In this document: positions 25,237-36,765 of the stretch, in pieces
Layout: every line of letters begins with the position of its first letter
Numbering within the stretch: the stretch's first letter is position 1
From: Echinometra lucunter
Lineage: Eukaryota; Echinodermata; Echinoidea; Camarodonta; Echinometridae
Direction of reading: 5' to 3'
NCBI GenBank assembly: GCA_029962745.1
Contig: CM057171.1
Location: 3,444,682-3,508,681, forward strand
DNA length: 64,000 nucleotides
The notes under the pieces: model-generated
The model's input: the letters and a program-made list of their open reading frames with translations, nothing else
Databases searched by the model: none
What the model was told of the DNA's origin: nothing
Made by a program: the position numbers and the translations under genes

Positions 25237-26888
25237 ATTTATCGTCTGATAGTGTTATATTTGTACAGATAACGTGGTCATCATTAGCTTCGTCAGTTTC
25301 ACAGGTCTACTTTTCTTAAAGCTATACTTGAATGACAGGATGAAAAGTGTGCTCTAGTTATCTGTCGAATTGTTTTCCATAATCATGATAATATCCCAAT
25401 GATACTTAAAATAGTGAAATACTGGATACTGTATCCAGTAACACTAAAACTGATTATACATATTTTTCCACATATAATATTCAGTGGGAACCTCAAAGAA
25501 TAATTGCCCCCCCCCCCCGGCCTCCCCTCCCCAATTCATTGGTAGAGTGGAAAGATGAGAGACAAGGAGTGGAAGCAGAGATGACAACGAATTGGATGGT
25601 CGTGTTAAGAAAGAGCGAGATGAGGAAAGATGGGGGCGGGAGGGGGGGGGGGGCGGCATGAAGCCAGACCTGAAAGACATGGCAGACGTATAGATACACC
25701 ATAGAAAGGAAGAAATACAGCATGACGGTCAACCGTGAGAGAGAAAATGCCGAAAAAAAGTGCGGATGGGGTGGGGGCGGTGGTAGTGAGGATGCGATCC
25801 CAAGACATGTCAGAACTCGAGAGGATTGTATATCACTCCAACTACCCATGAGGTATAGGTGTATTGAGAACAAACAAGAACGAGAGAAACTATGCTACAA
25901 GGGGAGGTTGGATCATCAAGCCAGAAATATTCAGAAATGCCGAGATTAAAAGCAATACAAAAAAAAAAGAACAAAAAATGAATTTCTCATGAAATCTTGA
26001 CTCGCTCTCCCCATGATTTATTGCGTTACTTGACGGTTTTGTCTTGCTACTCACTTTCCTGGTTTTCTCTTCCTCTTTCTCCCTTATGACTGTTTCTCTC
26101 CCCCCCCCCCCCCCCCCCCCCCCATTTTTTTCTAAAGCTAACTATATTTCCTCTCACCTCATATTCACGCCGTTCTACTGCTTGGAATTTTCATTGCTTC
26201 AAATTGTTTTGCTTATATTCAAAATTCTCTATTGCTCTTCTAATAATCAGAAATTAATCTCTTTCTTTTTCAGACCTTGGATAGCTTCACTATTTTCTAA
26301 TTAGGTTTCTACCAAAGACACCTTCGTCGATATCAGTCCTCAGTTTCAAAATATTTTTTAAAGCGACGAGAAGAGTTGAATGAAGTAATATGTATCGTCT
26401 ATTGGCGTGGAAATAGTATTGAACGTAGTTCGCAACTGACTTGACAACTCATAAATCACTAAGATGTATAAAACAATTATATTGAATGAATCATTCAAAA
26501 CAAGTTGAAGACGACAATTATCAAAACTAATTTGCATATTTGACCTTGGTAATAACTGGTTTTTATTGAGAGTGACAATAAATACCATAAAAAGGCAAAT
26601 GTATAGTGGGAACAGGTACTACAATTGACAATCGAGCGTCTCTCACAAGTTGAACACAAACTCAATCTCTGCTCGATAACCTATACTGCACTACTTGAGG
26701 GAAACAAATCACTTTGGAGATATATGCCGACAGTGGATGATGATACACCATAGAAAAAAATTATCCACTACCACACACGCTTAGACTGACGAGATAAATG
26801 TAAGATGTAACTACCATGACTACTTAGACACAGGGAGTGGTGGGGGCACCGAGAAAAAATTATCAGATGATCGAGGAGATGTCGCACC
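25237..26888. other. No supported gene; several C and G runs
   Basis: C run 25507-25518, G run near 25642-25653, G-rich patch at 25768-25785 and a 24-base C run at 26100-26123. Overlapping frames at 25444-25949 are products of these runs. Confidence 0.55.
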
Positions 26889-26940
26889 TACTTAGGGGCG
26901 TAGCCAGGCGATTTGAAAGAGGAGTCGGGCAAAATCTGTA
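26889..26940 (+). repeat. Solo hAT-like terminal end
   Basis: taggggcgtagccaggcgat resembles the left end of the element at 37738 (cactggcgtagccaggaatt). No opposite end is found nearby, so it is a remnant. Confidence 0.4.
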
Positions 26941-27538
26941 GTGAGGTTATCTGAAAAGCTATCCAACAAGGAAAGTTAAATTGGGCGTATTTTCAAATTT
27001 ACTAACGAGGATACAACTGTCTATCATATTTTACTTCTGCAAACAGATATTTATCAAAATAAATGGAAGACAGAGAAAAGATAGAAGAGAATGGCTTCAG
27101 TGGGCTGGCCAACTCTTAGGTCCCACTCCATCCTATTCTAGAGACAACCCTCGATCTACTCAAGAGTTCAACATGGCGTGACAGGCATGTTTGAAACGTA
27201 TAAGTGTGGCGAATGAAATTTATTACTTTTTAAAAACCTAGATCAAACGCGAAGATGCTATGGCATATTTTACAAGTGGTATAGGCTTGTTTATAGAAAA
27301 GTGGATGAGGGTAAGAGTGCAGGAGGTCATTATGCAAAATATGAGAGAATGGAAGATTTCCCTAACCATACGCAATCATAATGGAAATGCAATGGCAGTT
27401 TTCCAATAAACAATGACATTAGCAATTGATGAGACGCATTGCAACACTTTGGCAAGTGACGACGAAATAGGTGGTAACATAATTCATGATGCAACATGAA
27501 ATACACCTGGACGAAAATACGAATACTGTATGACCAGG

Positions 27539-27689
27539 ACCGTATACGCAGATTTTTTTTTTTTTTCCGGGGGGGGGGGGGGGGAGGGCAAGAATACGCA
27601 AAATATTCGAAGAAATACGCAAGTCTTGAACATTTCTGGGGGCAACTGCGCCCTCCCCCCCCCCCCCCCCCCCCCCCGCTGAGTACGGG
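27539..27689. repeat. Possible short inverted-repeat element with G and C runs
   Basis: ccgtatacgcag at the left and ctgagtacggg at the right are imperfect inverted repeats. Between them lie a T14 run, a G16 run (27569-27584), repeated atacgca motifs and a C23 run (27655-27677). The overall plan, terminal repeats enclosing G and C runs, resembles the 5.2 kb family. Assignment is tentative. Confidence 0.35.
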
Positions 27690-27757
27690 TTTTAGTTCAA
27701 CGTCTGATCAGAATTATATAAGCATTGCAAATTGACAAATGTATATTGATAAAAAAA

Positions 27758-27778
27758 TATATATATATATATATATAC
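27758..27778. repeat. (AT)n microsatellite
   Basis: About ten AT units. Confidence 0.9.
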
Positions 27779-28081
27779 AATTATGTCCATGATACATCGA
27801 CCACATGATGGAAAGAGCGTTGATTTGAAGCGGGAAAGTTCCATCAAACGGGAGTTTTCCCAAAGCACATCTGACATGTCTGGAAAAAAAATACTCTTTC
27901 AACATTGTGAAGCCTTTTCTGTGACACTCAATACTCGACTTAAAGACTTTTAAACCTATTAACTACTGAATTCACTCATTCTGATAGGTTTAATACAAGG
28001 ACCACTCTGATCCAGTATTCTACTGGTTAAGTTCTTCCCATTGGTAATTGTCCAATATTCCAATATCAATGCCCATGTACC

Positions 28082-28335
28082 GGGCATGGTGCCTCAATTG
28101 ATAGAGCGTCCACCTCATGAACGGGAGGTCGTGGGTTCGATCCCCGGCCGAGTCATACCAAAGAGTTACAAAAATGGGACCTTCTGCCTTCTAGCCAAGC
28201 GCTTGGCATGATAGAATGGAGAAGGGTAATAATAACATATTATGTTATGCAGGGCCCGCTGGAAGATCAGATGATAGCTGAAGTGGCTACCCTGGGTAAA
28301 TAAGAGTTATTATTTTTATTATTATTATTTATTCC
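28082..28335 (+). repeat. tRNA-derived SINE, family A, near complete
   Basis: The head gggcatggtgcctcaattga..gagcg supplies an A box and gtgggttcgatcccc a B box, spaced as in a tRNA. The body contains caagcgcttggcatgata, gcagggcccgctggaag and ctaccctgggtaaataa, and it ends in an ATT-rich tail. A reverse relative lies at 23077-23215. The head could fold as a tRNA, but the 3' body marks it as a retroposon. Confidence 0.8.
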
Positions 28336-29111
28336 TTTGTAGAAGGCCACAGAGAAATAGTGAACAGGCAAGGAGTTTGAAAACAGATTAAACTTCTTGG
28401 AACAGCTAAGCGTCGATTCTACAATTTGACGATTTACGATCGTATCTATGGCAACGCACTTGCAAGAACTGCACTGCAACATTGTGTGAAAATTACACAA
28501 CGCATCATAGAGCATGGAGTGTAGGATGACACTTGGACAAGACAAGACAAGCCATTCAGATGTTTATATGACAACTGTTTGGTTCAACTTCAGGAACTCG
28601 AACATGTGCTCCGAGAGCATTGGGGGATACAGCAAAAACAAATCGCGAACGAAAGGTTATCGAACAATTTCAATTCAAAATTTCGATCCAGAACTTTCCC
28701 GATCAAGATTATGCAAGTCACACACAAAATATGTTCAGTGTAAAATGTTTTTTTTTTTAAGAAATGCCTGTGATAAAAGAGGAACTACATCTATAGACTA
28801 CACCTAGACCAGACTAATTATCAAGTCTATTACAAATATTGAACGACAATAAAATGACAGCATAGAATGTAGCCTATCAAATATGAGAATGCATCAAGCA
28901 TTCCATATTTTCTGCTTTGATTGAAGAAGGAATGATCGATGATCATTGCTGAAGAAGTAACAATTCTGAGTTAGATTCGATTTCATTAACCGTAATCTAA
29001 AGAAAAGTATGATAGTATGAGCTTAATCAAAAGAAAGGTAGGCATGTTCAAAATCGAAAACTGACAACCAGTATAGGTTTACTTTCAATGGGTGAAATTG
29101 ATTAATGAGTT
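28336..29111. other. No supported gene
   Basis: The 97-codon frame at 28514-28807 has no recognised motif. Otherwise AT-rich. Confidence 0.5.
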
Positions 29112-29119
29112 GTCCTTAT

Positions 29120-29160
29120 TTCATTCATTCATTCATTCATTCATTCATTTCATTTCATTA
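29120..29160. repeat. (ATTC)n microsatellite
   Basis: About seven ATTC units, then ATTTC units. Confidence 0.9.
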
Positions 29161-30289
29161 TTTTTATGCATATATTCAATTCATTCAAACATGTTTCGCG
29201 AGGATGACAAGATCAGTAACATGGCTTTTTTTCATCTCTGTCCTAGGATTAAAAACATGAACATTAGAAGCAAGTACTGAAAATAAATAAACAATATACT
29301 AAAAAATAAAATGATATAAAACAAAGTACTAGTTGTGGAAAGTACTAGAATGTACAAAGTACTAGTTATGCACGACATGTGATAAAACAGTGCACTGAAA
29401 TTCTTATTAATTGACCATGATGACGGTCAATGGATGAATGAATTTATTACCAAAACTGATGCATACATCTTGGTAAAGGGAGCTGACAAATAGCAATATG
29501 CTACACCAAGTTCCCATGGACATGATCAAGATGATATGAAAGTGACAGATGTGGAAAAATGAAATTAGAGAAATATATTGTCACTAATAGTAACAAAAGA
29601 AAAAAATCAAGGTAAAGTATTAATGAAAGTGTCTCTAAAATCTGGAGCTGCAACCATATACCAACTCTTAATGAGGGGGTAGGCATTTGAAAGAAACACA
29701 TGGCATGCGAAGATAACAAGGTGCAAAGTGGTACGCGGTTTTAATAGTAAGGATTCGAATCATCGCTTGTCATTACTTAAACATGTTAAAGATCATGATT
29801 GTATCATGTTATGTTCTGTATTGACATAATATTCTTGTTATTACCTTCATGATCATTTTGACTATCGATGTTATATTCAAACACAATGTTGATGGATATG
29901 TCATTGAAGTTCACTGAATAAAACCCATAGACATGATATTAGCTTAAGTACTACACAATCATGCATTATGGAACAGATTTGAAGAACATGGTCATGAGAA
30001 AAAAAAAATTGAAGGTATACATACTCGAGATGGTTAGACAAGATTCCGTTTCGATGAGACTCCTGGGTAATTATTCGCGACCAGTCTAATAATATATCCA
30101 AGCTGGAGTAGTACATAATGAATCCAAAGCACACAAGGAAAATATCTCAGCGCATTTCCCTCCCCTATCACTCTGCATGGCGTGGATGATGCGTCCACAT
30201 GTGACAGCAGCTCTAGATGATGTTGTCTCTTTTATATAAAGCAAGGAGAGGTTTAAAGAGACTTTGTGAACTTGTAAGGCACCCACGGA
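29161..30289. other. No supported gene
   Basis: AT-rich sequence without recognised repeats or frames. Confidence 0.5.
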
Positions 30290-30770
30290 TGCACGCGTTT
30301 CATAGGACGCAATTTTCGATCTTCGAGATGCGAAGAGGTTCCTGGGCGCGAGCTCGCCGTGTCGGGCGGCGTTGAAGCTATGAGTGTATCGTGGTTGATG
30401 GCGTTGAGGTTCTAAGAAGCTGATTCGCGGTCGCGCGGTGTCGGGCAAGCTTACTCCGTGGCGGTTCGCTGCCGAATGTCATTTGTGCGTTCCAAGTCTG
30501 ACGTTTTCCCCTATGGCACTCTCACTGGCTCTTACTCACCGTCCAACCCCTAGACTTGCTAGAAGCGTGACTGCTACTGAGTCTGCTGTAGTAGCGGTTT
30601 TTTATACGGGGTTTTTAGGGTCGAAAGCTTGTTGGAAGACAGGGGTTTTTGTAGGGTGGCCGGGTGCTGGTAAGGGTGAGGCGTGAGTGAGAGTGTGCTT
30701 GAGCATTGAGAGTGCGCTCCGATGAAGGGGTGCGCGGTGAGATCATGACAGTGCAGTGAAGATCTGTCGT
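30290..30770. promoter_or_regulatory. CpG-rich block, candidate promoter or LTR-like DNA
   Basis: This block has markedly higher GC and CpG density than its surroundings (gggcgcgagctcgccgtgtc, ggtcgcgcggtgtcggg). A TATA-like tttttatacgggg lies at about 30599-30611. The minus frame 30086-30448 and plus frame 30438-30686 read into it but match no known protein. It could be a promoter or first exon of a gene outside the window, or a long terminal repeat. I could not find the second LTR copy. Confidence 0.25.
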
Positions 30771-30847
30771 CTGGTAGCTCAAGTCAAATTCTTAGCCGCA
30801 AAGCTATGGGCATTTTGGTAACGGAGAGGGTTGGTAAGAGAGAGAAA

Positions 30848-30851
<4 letters not shown>

Positions 30852-30909
<58 letters not shown>

Positions 30910-30912
30910 ACT
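30852..30912. repeat. (AG)n microsatellite
   Basis: About 25-30 AG units. Confidence 0.95.
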
Positions 30913-31019
30913 GTGCCGTCGAGGACTCGGTTAATGCCCAATCGAATCACACTCGATGAAATTTCCAACCAATGCGCATGATCCTCCTCAAAAACTTTTT
31001 TTACCTTACAAATCTGAAC

Positions 31020-31345
31020 TCTCCTTTTCTTTATACTTTTCTCTCCAGGTATGTCGATCTTTCTATGTCCCCGGTCCCTCTGCTCCCCCCCCCCCCCCCG
31101 TCTCTCCCTCCCTCTCTCCATCTCTCTGTCTTTCCATGTCTGCCCGTCCCCTTGTTTCGTATCGTCCTTCCCCCTTCTATCCCCCCCCCCATGCGTCTCC
31201 ATCTATGCCATCCTCCCTACCTCGCTCTCTCCTTGTCCATTCCTTCCCTCTATCTTCATCGCTCCATCTCCTTGTCTCTCCTTCCTTCTCTATACCATCC
31301 CTCCATCCTTGCTTCTCCCCATCTCTCTTTCTTCCTTGAACAAAT
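31020..31345. repeat. Long pyrimidine-rich tract
   Basis: C/T on the plus strand with few purines, including C runs near 31086 and 31182. All three plus frames stay open (serine/leucine/proline), an effect of composition rather than coding. Confidence 0.85.
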
Positions 31346-31480
31346 CCCTAGTGAATGTCAAGTTGCCTGACTTGGCTTTGGGACACACACGAAGCAAGCG
31401 GGGTGTGGGGAGACGCAACACGATCCACTAAGATTTCAAGCTAAATTCGTCCTTTTTTCTTTACTTTTACCACCGCCACT

Positions 31481-31523
31481 CCCCCCCCCCCCCCCCAAAA
31501 AAAAAAAAAAAAAAAAAAAAAAA
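31481..31523. repeat. C16 directly joined to A27
   Basis: Sixteen C (31481-31496) pass straight into twenty-seven A (31497-31523). Confidence 0.85.
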
Positions 31524-32089
31524 TGAAGAAAAATGGAAGGTGGAGAGGGGCGTAGATTTGACTTAAAATACTACCTGCCAAAAAATTATATTATTCATTC
31601 GAATCTTTCTTGATTTTGTTTTTAAAAAAAAATTCCTTTGTATGAAATAAATTCAAATGACAAGTTGGAATCTTTATTATAATAGCCAAAACGAGAAGAT
31701 TGTAAATACGAAATGACCAACTGCTACATACAAAAGCTTGTCTTCTATCAGGGAAGAATGAAACCCATCTCCCCATGCTATTAGTGCACAACTGTCTACT
31801 CGTTTATCTAATTAACTGCAGGACATTATTTTGACCCGTCGACCACGGAGTTCTCTTACCCCATAGGCTTGATACACGAGCTACCCAGTTCTTGTAGTCA
31901 GTGAGTTAAAATACCAAGCGGAATATCTGATCATTCCCTCTGTACACGACTTGATAATTTGATTAATTGCGATACACTACTTTTGGGTCGCGGTGATAAT
32001 TGCAGCTCAGTGGTACCTAGTATGCCTAAATTACGTCTCCTCAACTACGCAATCTGTCAAACGCAGTTCTTACCACACAGGTTGGATAC
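31524..32089. other. No supported gene
   Basis: AT-rich. Nothing recognised. Confidence 0.5.
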
Positions 32090-32324
32090 TATACTCTAAA
32101 CAATACTGGATAAAAATGTGCCATGAGGGTAATTATGTGTCCAACCAACTTTAGGCATTTCTTTGGGAATTTCTTTCTATCCCATTTTATTGAAATTTTG
32201 CCCATTCTAAAGTTATTTTTTTTACCCTAACTGGACAATATGCTTCCCGCATTGGGTAAATATATTGCCCAAAGTTGGTTGGACATAATAACCCTCGTGC
32301 TGGTTAAAAATTGTACAGTGTATA
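32090..32324 (-). mobile_element. Inverted-repeat element (MITE), copy 1
   Basis: The left end tatactctaaac..tggataaaaatg and right end ttaaaaattgtacagtgtata are inverted repeats. Further in, tgtccaaccaactttaggca at the left faces gcccaaagttggttggacat at the right. It is the same family as 57842-58084, in reverse orientation. TA at the borders is compatible with Tc1/mariner-like movement, but this is inferred. No coding sequence. Confidence 0.75.
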
Positions 32325-32452
32325 TACATAGTGATTTTTGTATACAAGCTAATAAGCCCAATGTATTTTCATTTTGCCGTCTTCTACATATGTCATAATG
32401 TTTTGTTTTATCCCGTGTTTCAACTGGAGCATTGTACAGAGCACTTGCGCAA

Positions 32453-32469
32453 CCCCCCCCCCCCCCCCC
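32453..32469. repeat. 17-base C homopolymer
   Basis: Uninterrupted C run. Confidence 0.85.
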
Positions 32470-32839
32470 ACTAATGAAAGGGCACTTAAAGGGGAACAAA
32501 ATTCCCAAGACTCCTTTTAGAGTATGCCCTCCCCCTTCCTTGGTAACTGCTCTGTAGGAACAATAGTTCCACTGATATCTTAAGTGATGAAAAAGGAGGT
32601 TTATTGTTATTAATCTTTAATAGTTTCCCCGCCACCTATTTTTGTTTCTTTGTTTGTTTGTTGTTAATTTTTTTGTCAGCAGAATGTATTATATAAGCCC
32701 TGATAAATTCAACGTAATGCCGAGAAGGGGGGAATGGTCTACGCTGATATCAATAGAGTGCTTGAAGTTTAAAGTGGGACGTGGATATATGTATATTTTT
32801 TTTACTTTCTTTAGTCATTTTTCTTCTTTTTTTTACCCC

Positions 32840-32998
32840 TACCCGCTCTCTCTCTCTTTTTCTCTCCCTCCCTCTCTCTCTCTCTCTCCCTCTCTATCTT
32901 TCGATCTCTCTCTCTATATCTATCGATCGATCGATCTGTCTTTATCTCTATTTCTTCTCTTCTCTCTCCTTCTCTCCTTTGCTCTTCCCTCTATTTTC
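32840..32998. repeat. CT-rich tract with ATCG units
   Basis: CT microsatellite with a short tatcgatcgatcgatc block near 32920. Long open frames over it are compositional. Confidence 0.85.
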
Positions 32999-33126
32999 TC
33001 TCCTCGATTTCGTTATCGTAGTCTACATCGGTCCTAGATCTAATACGATATCCACTCGTTGAAATTAATTTCCGCAGTAGACGTAAGGCAGTGTGGGCAA
33101 GTGAGGTGGGCCTACACCCGCGCTAT

Positions 33127-33369
33127 ACCCCTGTCACATGAACGATCCCAACACAACTGACCAAACAAAAAATATCACATGACGAACATGTGGTAATGAT
33201 CTTATCGATTAGTGATCGATTTATTAATGTGACAGGGTTTTAAGGTCATACCACCATGCCAATTCTACAGCGAGTCCAAACCTATCGATTATTGGCCATA
33301 GGCGGGTAATGTAAATGTCTGTGAGCTTGAAATCGGTTTAATGTCGGTGTCCGTAATGTGACTGGGGTT
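33127..33369. mobile_element. Possible inverted-repeat element
   Basis: acccctgtcacatg at 33127-33140 is inverted at 33227-33239 (aatgtgacagggt) and again at 33355-33369 (aatgtgactggggtt). Either a short element or a longer one with an internal copy of the end is possible. No transposase. Confidence 0.45.
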
Positions 33370-33640
33370 CGCATCCGATCGTACATGGGACCCTGGTTGG
33401 GCTATTTTTGGCGCGCGATAATGGATTAGTTAACAGGCAAAGACGGCTGCCTCTTTTTAAAACCAGAAGATGGGTCACGTCTGACAGAGATAGATACGAC
33501 AGCAAGCAGACTTTCTTTAAAACACCCACGCCGGTTTTTCTTGATGCAAAATACTTAAGGTTTATGAACGATGAAGAACACACATACCGGCGTAATTTTC
33601 GAATCACAAACACTTATGTTTTCAAAAAATAAAACCCTAA
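33370..33640. other. Double-open region, no recognised protein
   Basis: A 74-codon plus frame (33408-33632) and a 91-codon minus frame (33338-33613) overlap. The plus frame is basic and non-repetitive (MARDNGLVNRQRRLPLFKTR at its start) but matches no family I know. Confidence 0.3.
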
Positions 33641-33649
33641 ATCAAGAAT

Positions 33650-33800
33650 TGTTGAAAATTTTATAACTTCAAAGCGCTTTGAGTGTTATTTCGTGTATTT
33701 TCGAATCATGATATACAGGTATGTTAAGCCTCAAATCAAAACTAGTTGGGATTTTTGCAATTTCAAAGCGCTTTGAGTGTTATTTTATGTATCTTCTTTA
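33650..33800. repeat. Duplicated segment around caaagcgctttgagtgttat
   Basis: caaagcgctttgagtgttat occurs at 33670 and 33764, with similar flanks (ttataacttc/tttgcaattt). The gcgctttgag core also resembles the 3' region of the SINE at 41.4 kb (aaagcgcttagagac). Two diverged retroelement ends side by side are possible. Confidence 0.5.
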
Positions 33801-33849
33801 ACAATCCAAGTGTAAGCATGCAATTCATGGGAGTAATAATATGCTCCCG

Positions 33850-34212
33850 TGCGCGCGTAGAAGCGATCAATAAAGAGACATACTTGATAATATTCCTCTT
33901 TTGTTATTTCTCTTTAAGACATCAATGCATAAATACATGTATCATGCTTGTTTTACATTCATATATTAGTTTATATATTTAACTAATGCATAATTTGTCT
34001 TTTTTTTTCTTTGTATTATTTATGTATATTTCGAACATTGCTTCATGTATTATCTTTGCACATTTATGTACCAAACTTTATGTTTTGTTGCATTTTAGTT
34101 TGTAATCAGGACATTTATGTAAAACAGCATGTTTGCTGATCTTTTGTGCCTGTATAAATATATTCAAATGAATAAATAAATTTTAAATAATGAATAAATA
34201 AATAAATAAATA
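33850..34212 (+). repeat. LINE-like 3' end with AAAT tail
   Basis: T-rich 3' UTR-like sequence ends ctgtataaatatattcaaat, then gaataaataaat and (AAAT)n to 34212. This is the usual form of a 5'-truncated LINE 3' end. No reverse-transcriptase residues are preserved, so the class call is moderate. Confidence 0.45.
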
Positions 34213-35599
34213 TACGTGAAGACAACATTGTGGAAAGTCGTCAGAGGGAAATACTTATAAAAAATAGTGATAGAAAGAAAAAAAAAAAGAAAAGCTTAAC
34301 ATGACTGAACGTAGTGTACACTTTGCTCCGTTAAGCTAAACTATAATTTGACCCGTTTCGTTGCCATAGTTACGGATGTGGTTTGTGCATGACGAAATAT
34401 GACCATCCGAACAAAAATGATATTAGTAATGAAAGCAATCGAATCCGCCATCCGTTTTAAGATTATTGTTATCATTGGAAACTTATGTTTCTCTTTTGTT
34501 TCTTGTTATCTAATTTTTTTCTAAGTTATTCCTGTCATTTTCATCTACAAAATCTGCTCCTAACCGCTGCGTATGATAAAATCATCCGAAACTTGCGATC
34601 GTAAAAATTCGCACGCCTTTCCTGACACGCCTATCTGAAAATTGTTTTATAGCTCGCAAATAATTGCAAGCAAATTACCTATAACAGGAAAATGAAAAAC
34701 ACACATACATCTTGTCTTGCCTATTGATATTATAAATTCTAAGCAAGAGAAGTTTATTGGCCATTTTGGAAATTGCGTGAGGAAATTGCTCAATCAAACC
34801 GAATCAGCCATAGATCCTCATCCCTTTTTCGCTCTAGCTCCCAAATGCAATCTGTTTAAATGAGTTCTTGTAGCCCCCCCCCCCCCCCAGTCTATCTACG
34901 CCAATGGCCACACCTTCAGTGGCCCATAAAATAGACCACCAAGAAATAACCCTAAGTGGAAAAATCACTTAGCACCTTCTTAAGAAATACTTCACGTTCT
35001 AATGACTATTAATAAGGCAATCACAAGAAAATATTCTAGGTAAGGCTAAAACGAATGATTTGAACTAATGCTACTGCTTTATTCATCTTTTAACGTGTTA
35101 ATAATCACGAGTGAAGACAGCAGCGGCCAAGAAATACGAGGGGGGTTTTGTCATATTCAAAATATGATATCACGGAAACAGAGACTTCGCCGCCGGACAA
35201 CTATTTGATAGAAGTAACACGCTACGGTCTGCTCAAAATTTAAGCTATACACTTTCTGATTTTGTTCACTTTTGACCAAAGGCGTTTTATGAACAATTGC
35301 AGTTTCGGAAGCATGGTGATGATGGAGATACCATTGTCTGCAGAAATTTGTTGTAAGGAAATTCCCTTTCTTGTCCTCCACAGAGGGATGACGAAGTGAG
35401 ATGCATTTGTTGTCCAGAGGCAAGTATGAATCCGTGATGAAAAAAAAAAAATGTCACGGTCAATTTGATGCCGTCAATATATAACCAGCCAATGCAGTTA
35501 TTCGATGAATATGCAAAAATTCCTTATCAGACTGTTCGCTCATCCACATTTTTTCCCCTTTTCTCATAATTTGTATTACTTTATTCATGTTCTATTTTT
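34213..35599. other. No supported gene; one C run
   Basis: A 15-base C run at 34874-34888 is followed by ctacgccaatgg, faintly like a hAT end. The 88-codon minus frame 35157-35423 is non-repetitive but unrecognised. Confidence 0.45.
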
Positions 35600-35905
35600 C
35601 TACTTATTGTATTTCCTTCTATTTTTTTTTTAAAAGTGTATCTGTATTCTGTCATAGTTTGTATCTGCTTAATGGCAAATGCATTTCTTCTTATAGTTTT
35701 ATGCAGACATAGTACTGCTAGGTTTCCGATGTACAGGTACTTTAACCAGGGACCATTGGTTTCACAATCTCTGCTTCTTTGCTGGTCTCTACTTCATTTT
35801 CATTCTGCACTCAGCTCATTTTCTGAAATCGTTGTCTGTTTTTTATTCATTGATATTTCGAAAAATGAAAATGAAATCTATGAATCTGAATCTGAATTCT
35901 TCAGC
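35600..35905 (+). repeat. Possible LINE-like 3' end
   Basis: T-rich sequence ends in gaatctgaatctgaattc-type short tail repeats (35879-35900), as seen at many LINE 3' ends. No coding motif. Confidence 0.3.
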
Positions 35906-36094
35906 ATAAGTGGAATATTTCTCCCAAGCATTTTTTTTCATCCACTATGATAAATATTTATTTTATCTATCAAAAAAAGAATCGTCAGAGCATTGTCATT
36001 TGTGCGGCGTCGGCAGTTTTTTGCACGACGCAGAGGCTCGTCGATTTCGAAACGCTCAACAAAAATGATCATAATCATGAATCAAACTCAATCA

Positions 36095-36190
36095 GTGAAA
36101 TCGGGAGGAGAGACCTGAGGGTTACAGTGATTCTATTCGCTTTCCCCTCCCAGGCACAGGTGACGCCAAACCATTAATAATAACTTTTTT
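36095..36190 (+). repeat. SINE-like retroposon 3' segment, family D
   Basis: cgggaggagagacctgaggg, ttacagtgattc, cgctttcccctccc and ggtgacgccaaacc are followed by a short TAA tail. It matches the reverse copy at 12362-12448 over most of its length. The tail here is short, against about 55 units there. Confidence 0.65.
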
Positions 36191-36592
36191 TTATTTCCGG
36201 GAAGTACCCTCGATCAAATAAATTTGTACTACTTGATGCCAGTCATCACTATAATGCCCCTATCATTCCTAGAATCTTGTCAATGTCTTTCAATCCTATA
36301 ATCCTTTTGAAGACTGTATATCAAAACTGTTGACTTCACAAGGATTTGGAATTATGGCTTATTGAATTTACAGGTCCATTTCCAGTCTCGCTTATGATAC
36401 ATATATAACTGGAGGCGGGGTAGTACATTAATGTATGACAACTGATGATGTAACAGATACATTTTGCTAGTGGAGCCAGTGGGAGAGAGTTTGCATCCAC
36501 GGCATCCTAAACATCGATGTGTTCACGTCCATGACCGTTTGACGGCACTTGCAGGCAACCTGTTCCTCCAGCAGAAGCCCATAGGGTAAGAA

Positions 36593-36630
36593 GGGGGGGG
36601 GTGGTGCATGTACGCTGAGCACCCCCCCCC
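36593..36630. repeat. G-run/C-run inverted repeat
   Basis: aaggggggggg and cccccccccctt-type arms face each other around ggtgcatgtacgctgagcac. A hairpin or a collapsed element core is possible. Confidence 0.6.
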
Positions 36631-36663
36631 TTCCCATACACAAACAACGCACACACTCACATA

Positions 36664-36756
<93 letters not shown>

Positions 36757-36765
36757 GTGATGATG
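36664..36765. repeat. (ATG)n trinucleotide array
   Basis: About 33 ATG/GTG units. The polymethionine and polyhistidine frames are artefacts. Confidence 0.95.

Noticed and set aside
28082..28157. Functional tRNA gene at the SINE head
   Set aside because: A and B boxes are good, but the attached body and tail, shared with another copy, show a retroposon.
30804..31431. Four overlapping frames of 126-132 codons
   Set aside because: They lie in AG and CT tracts, which suppress stop codons in all frames.
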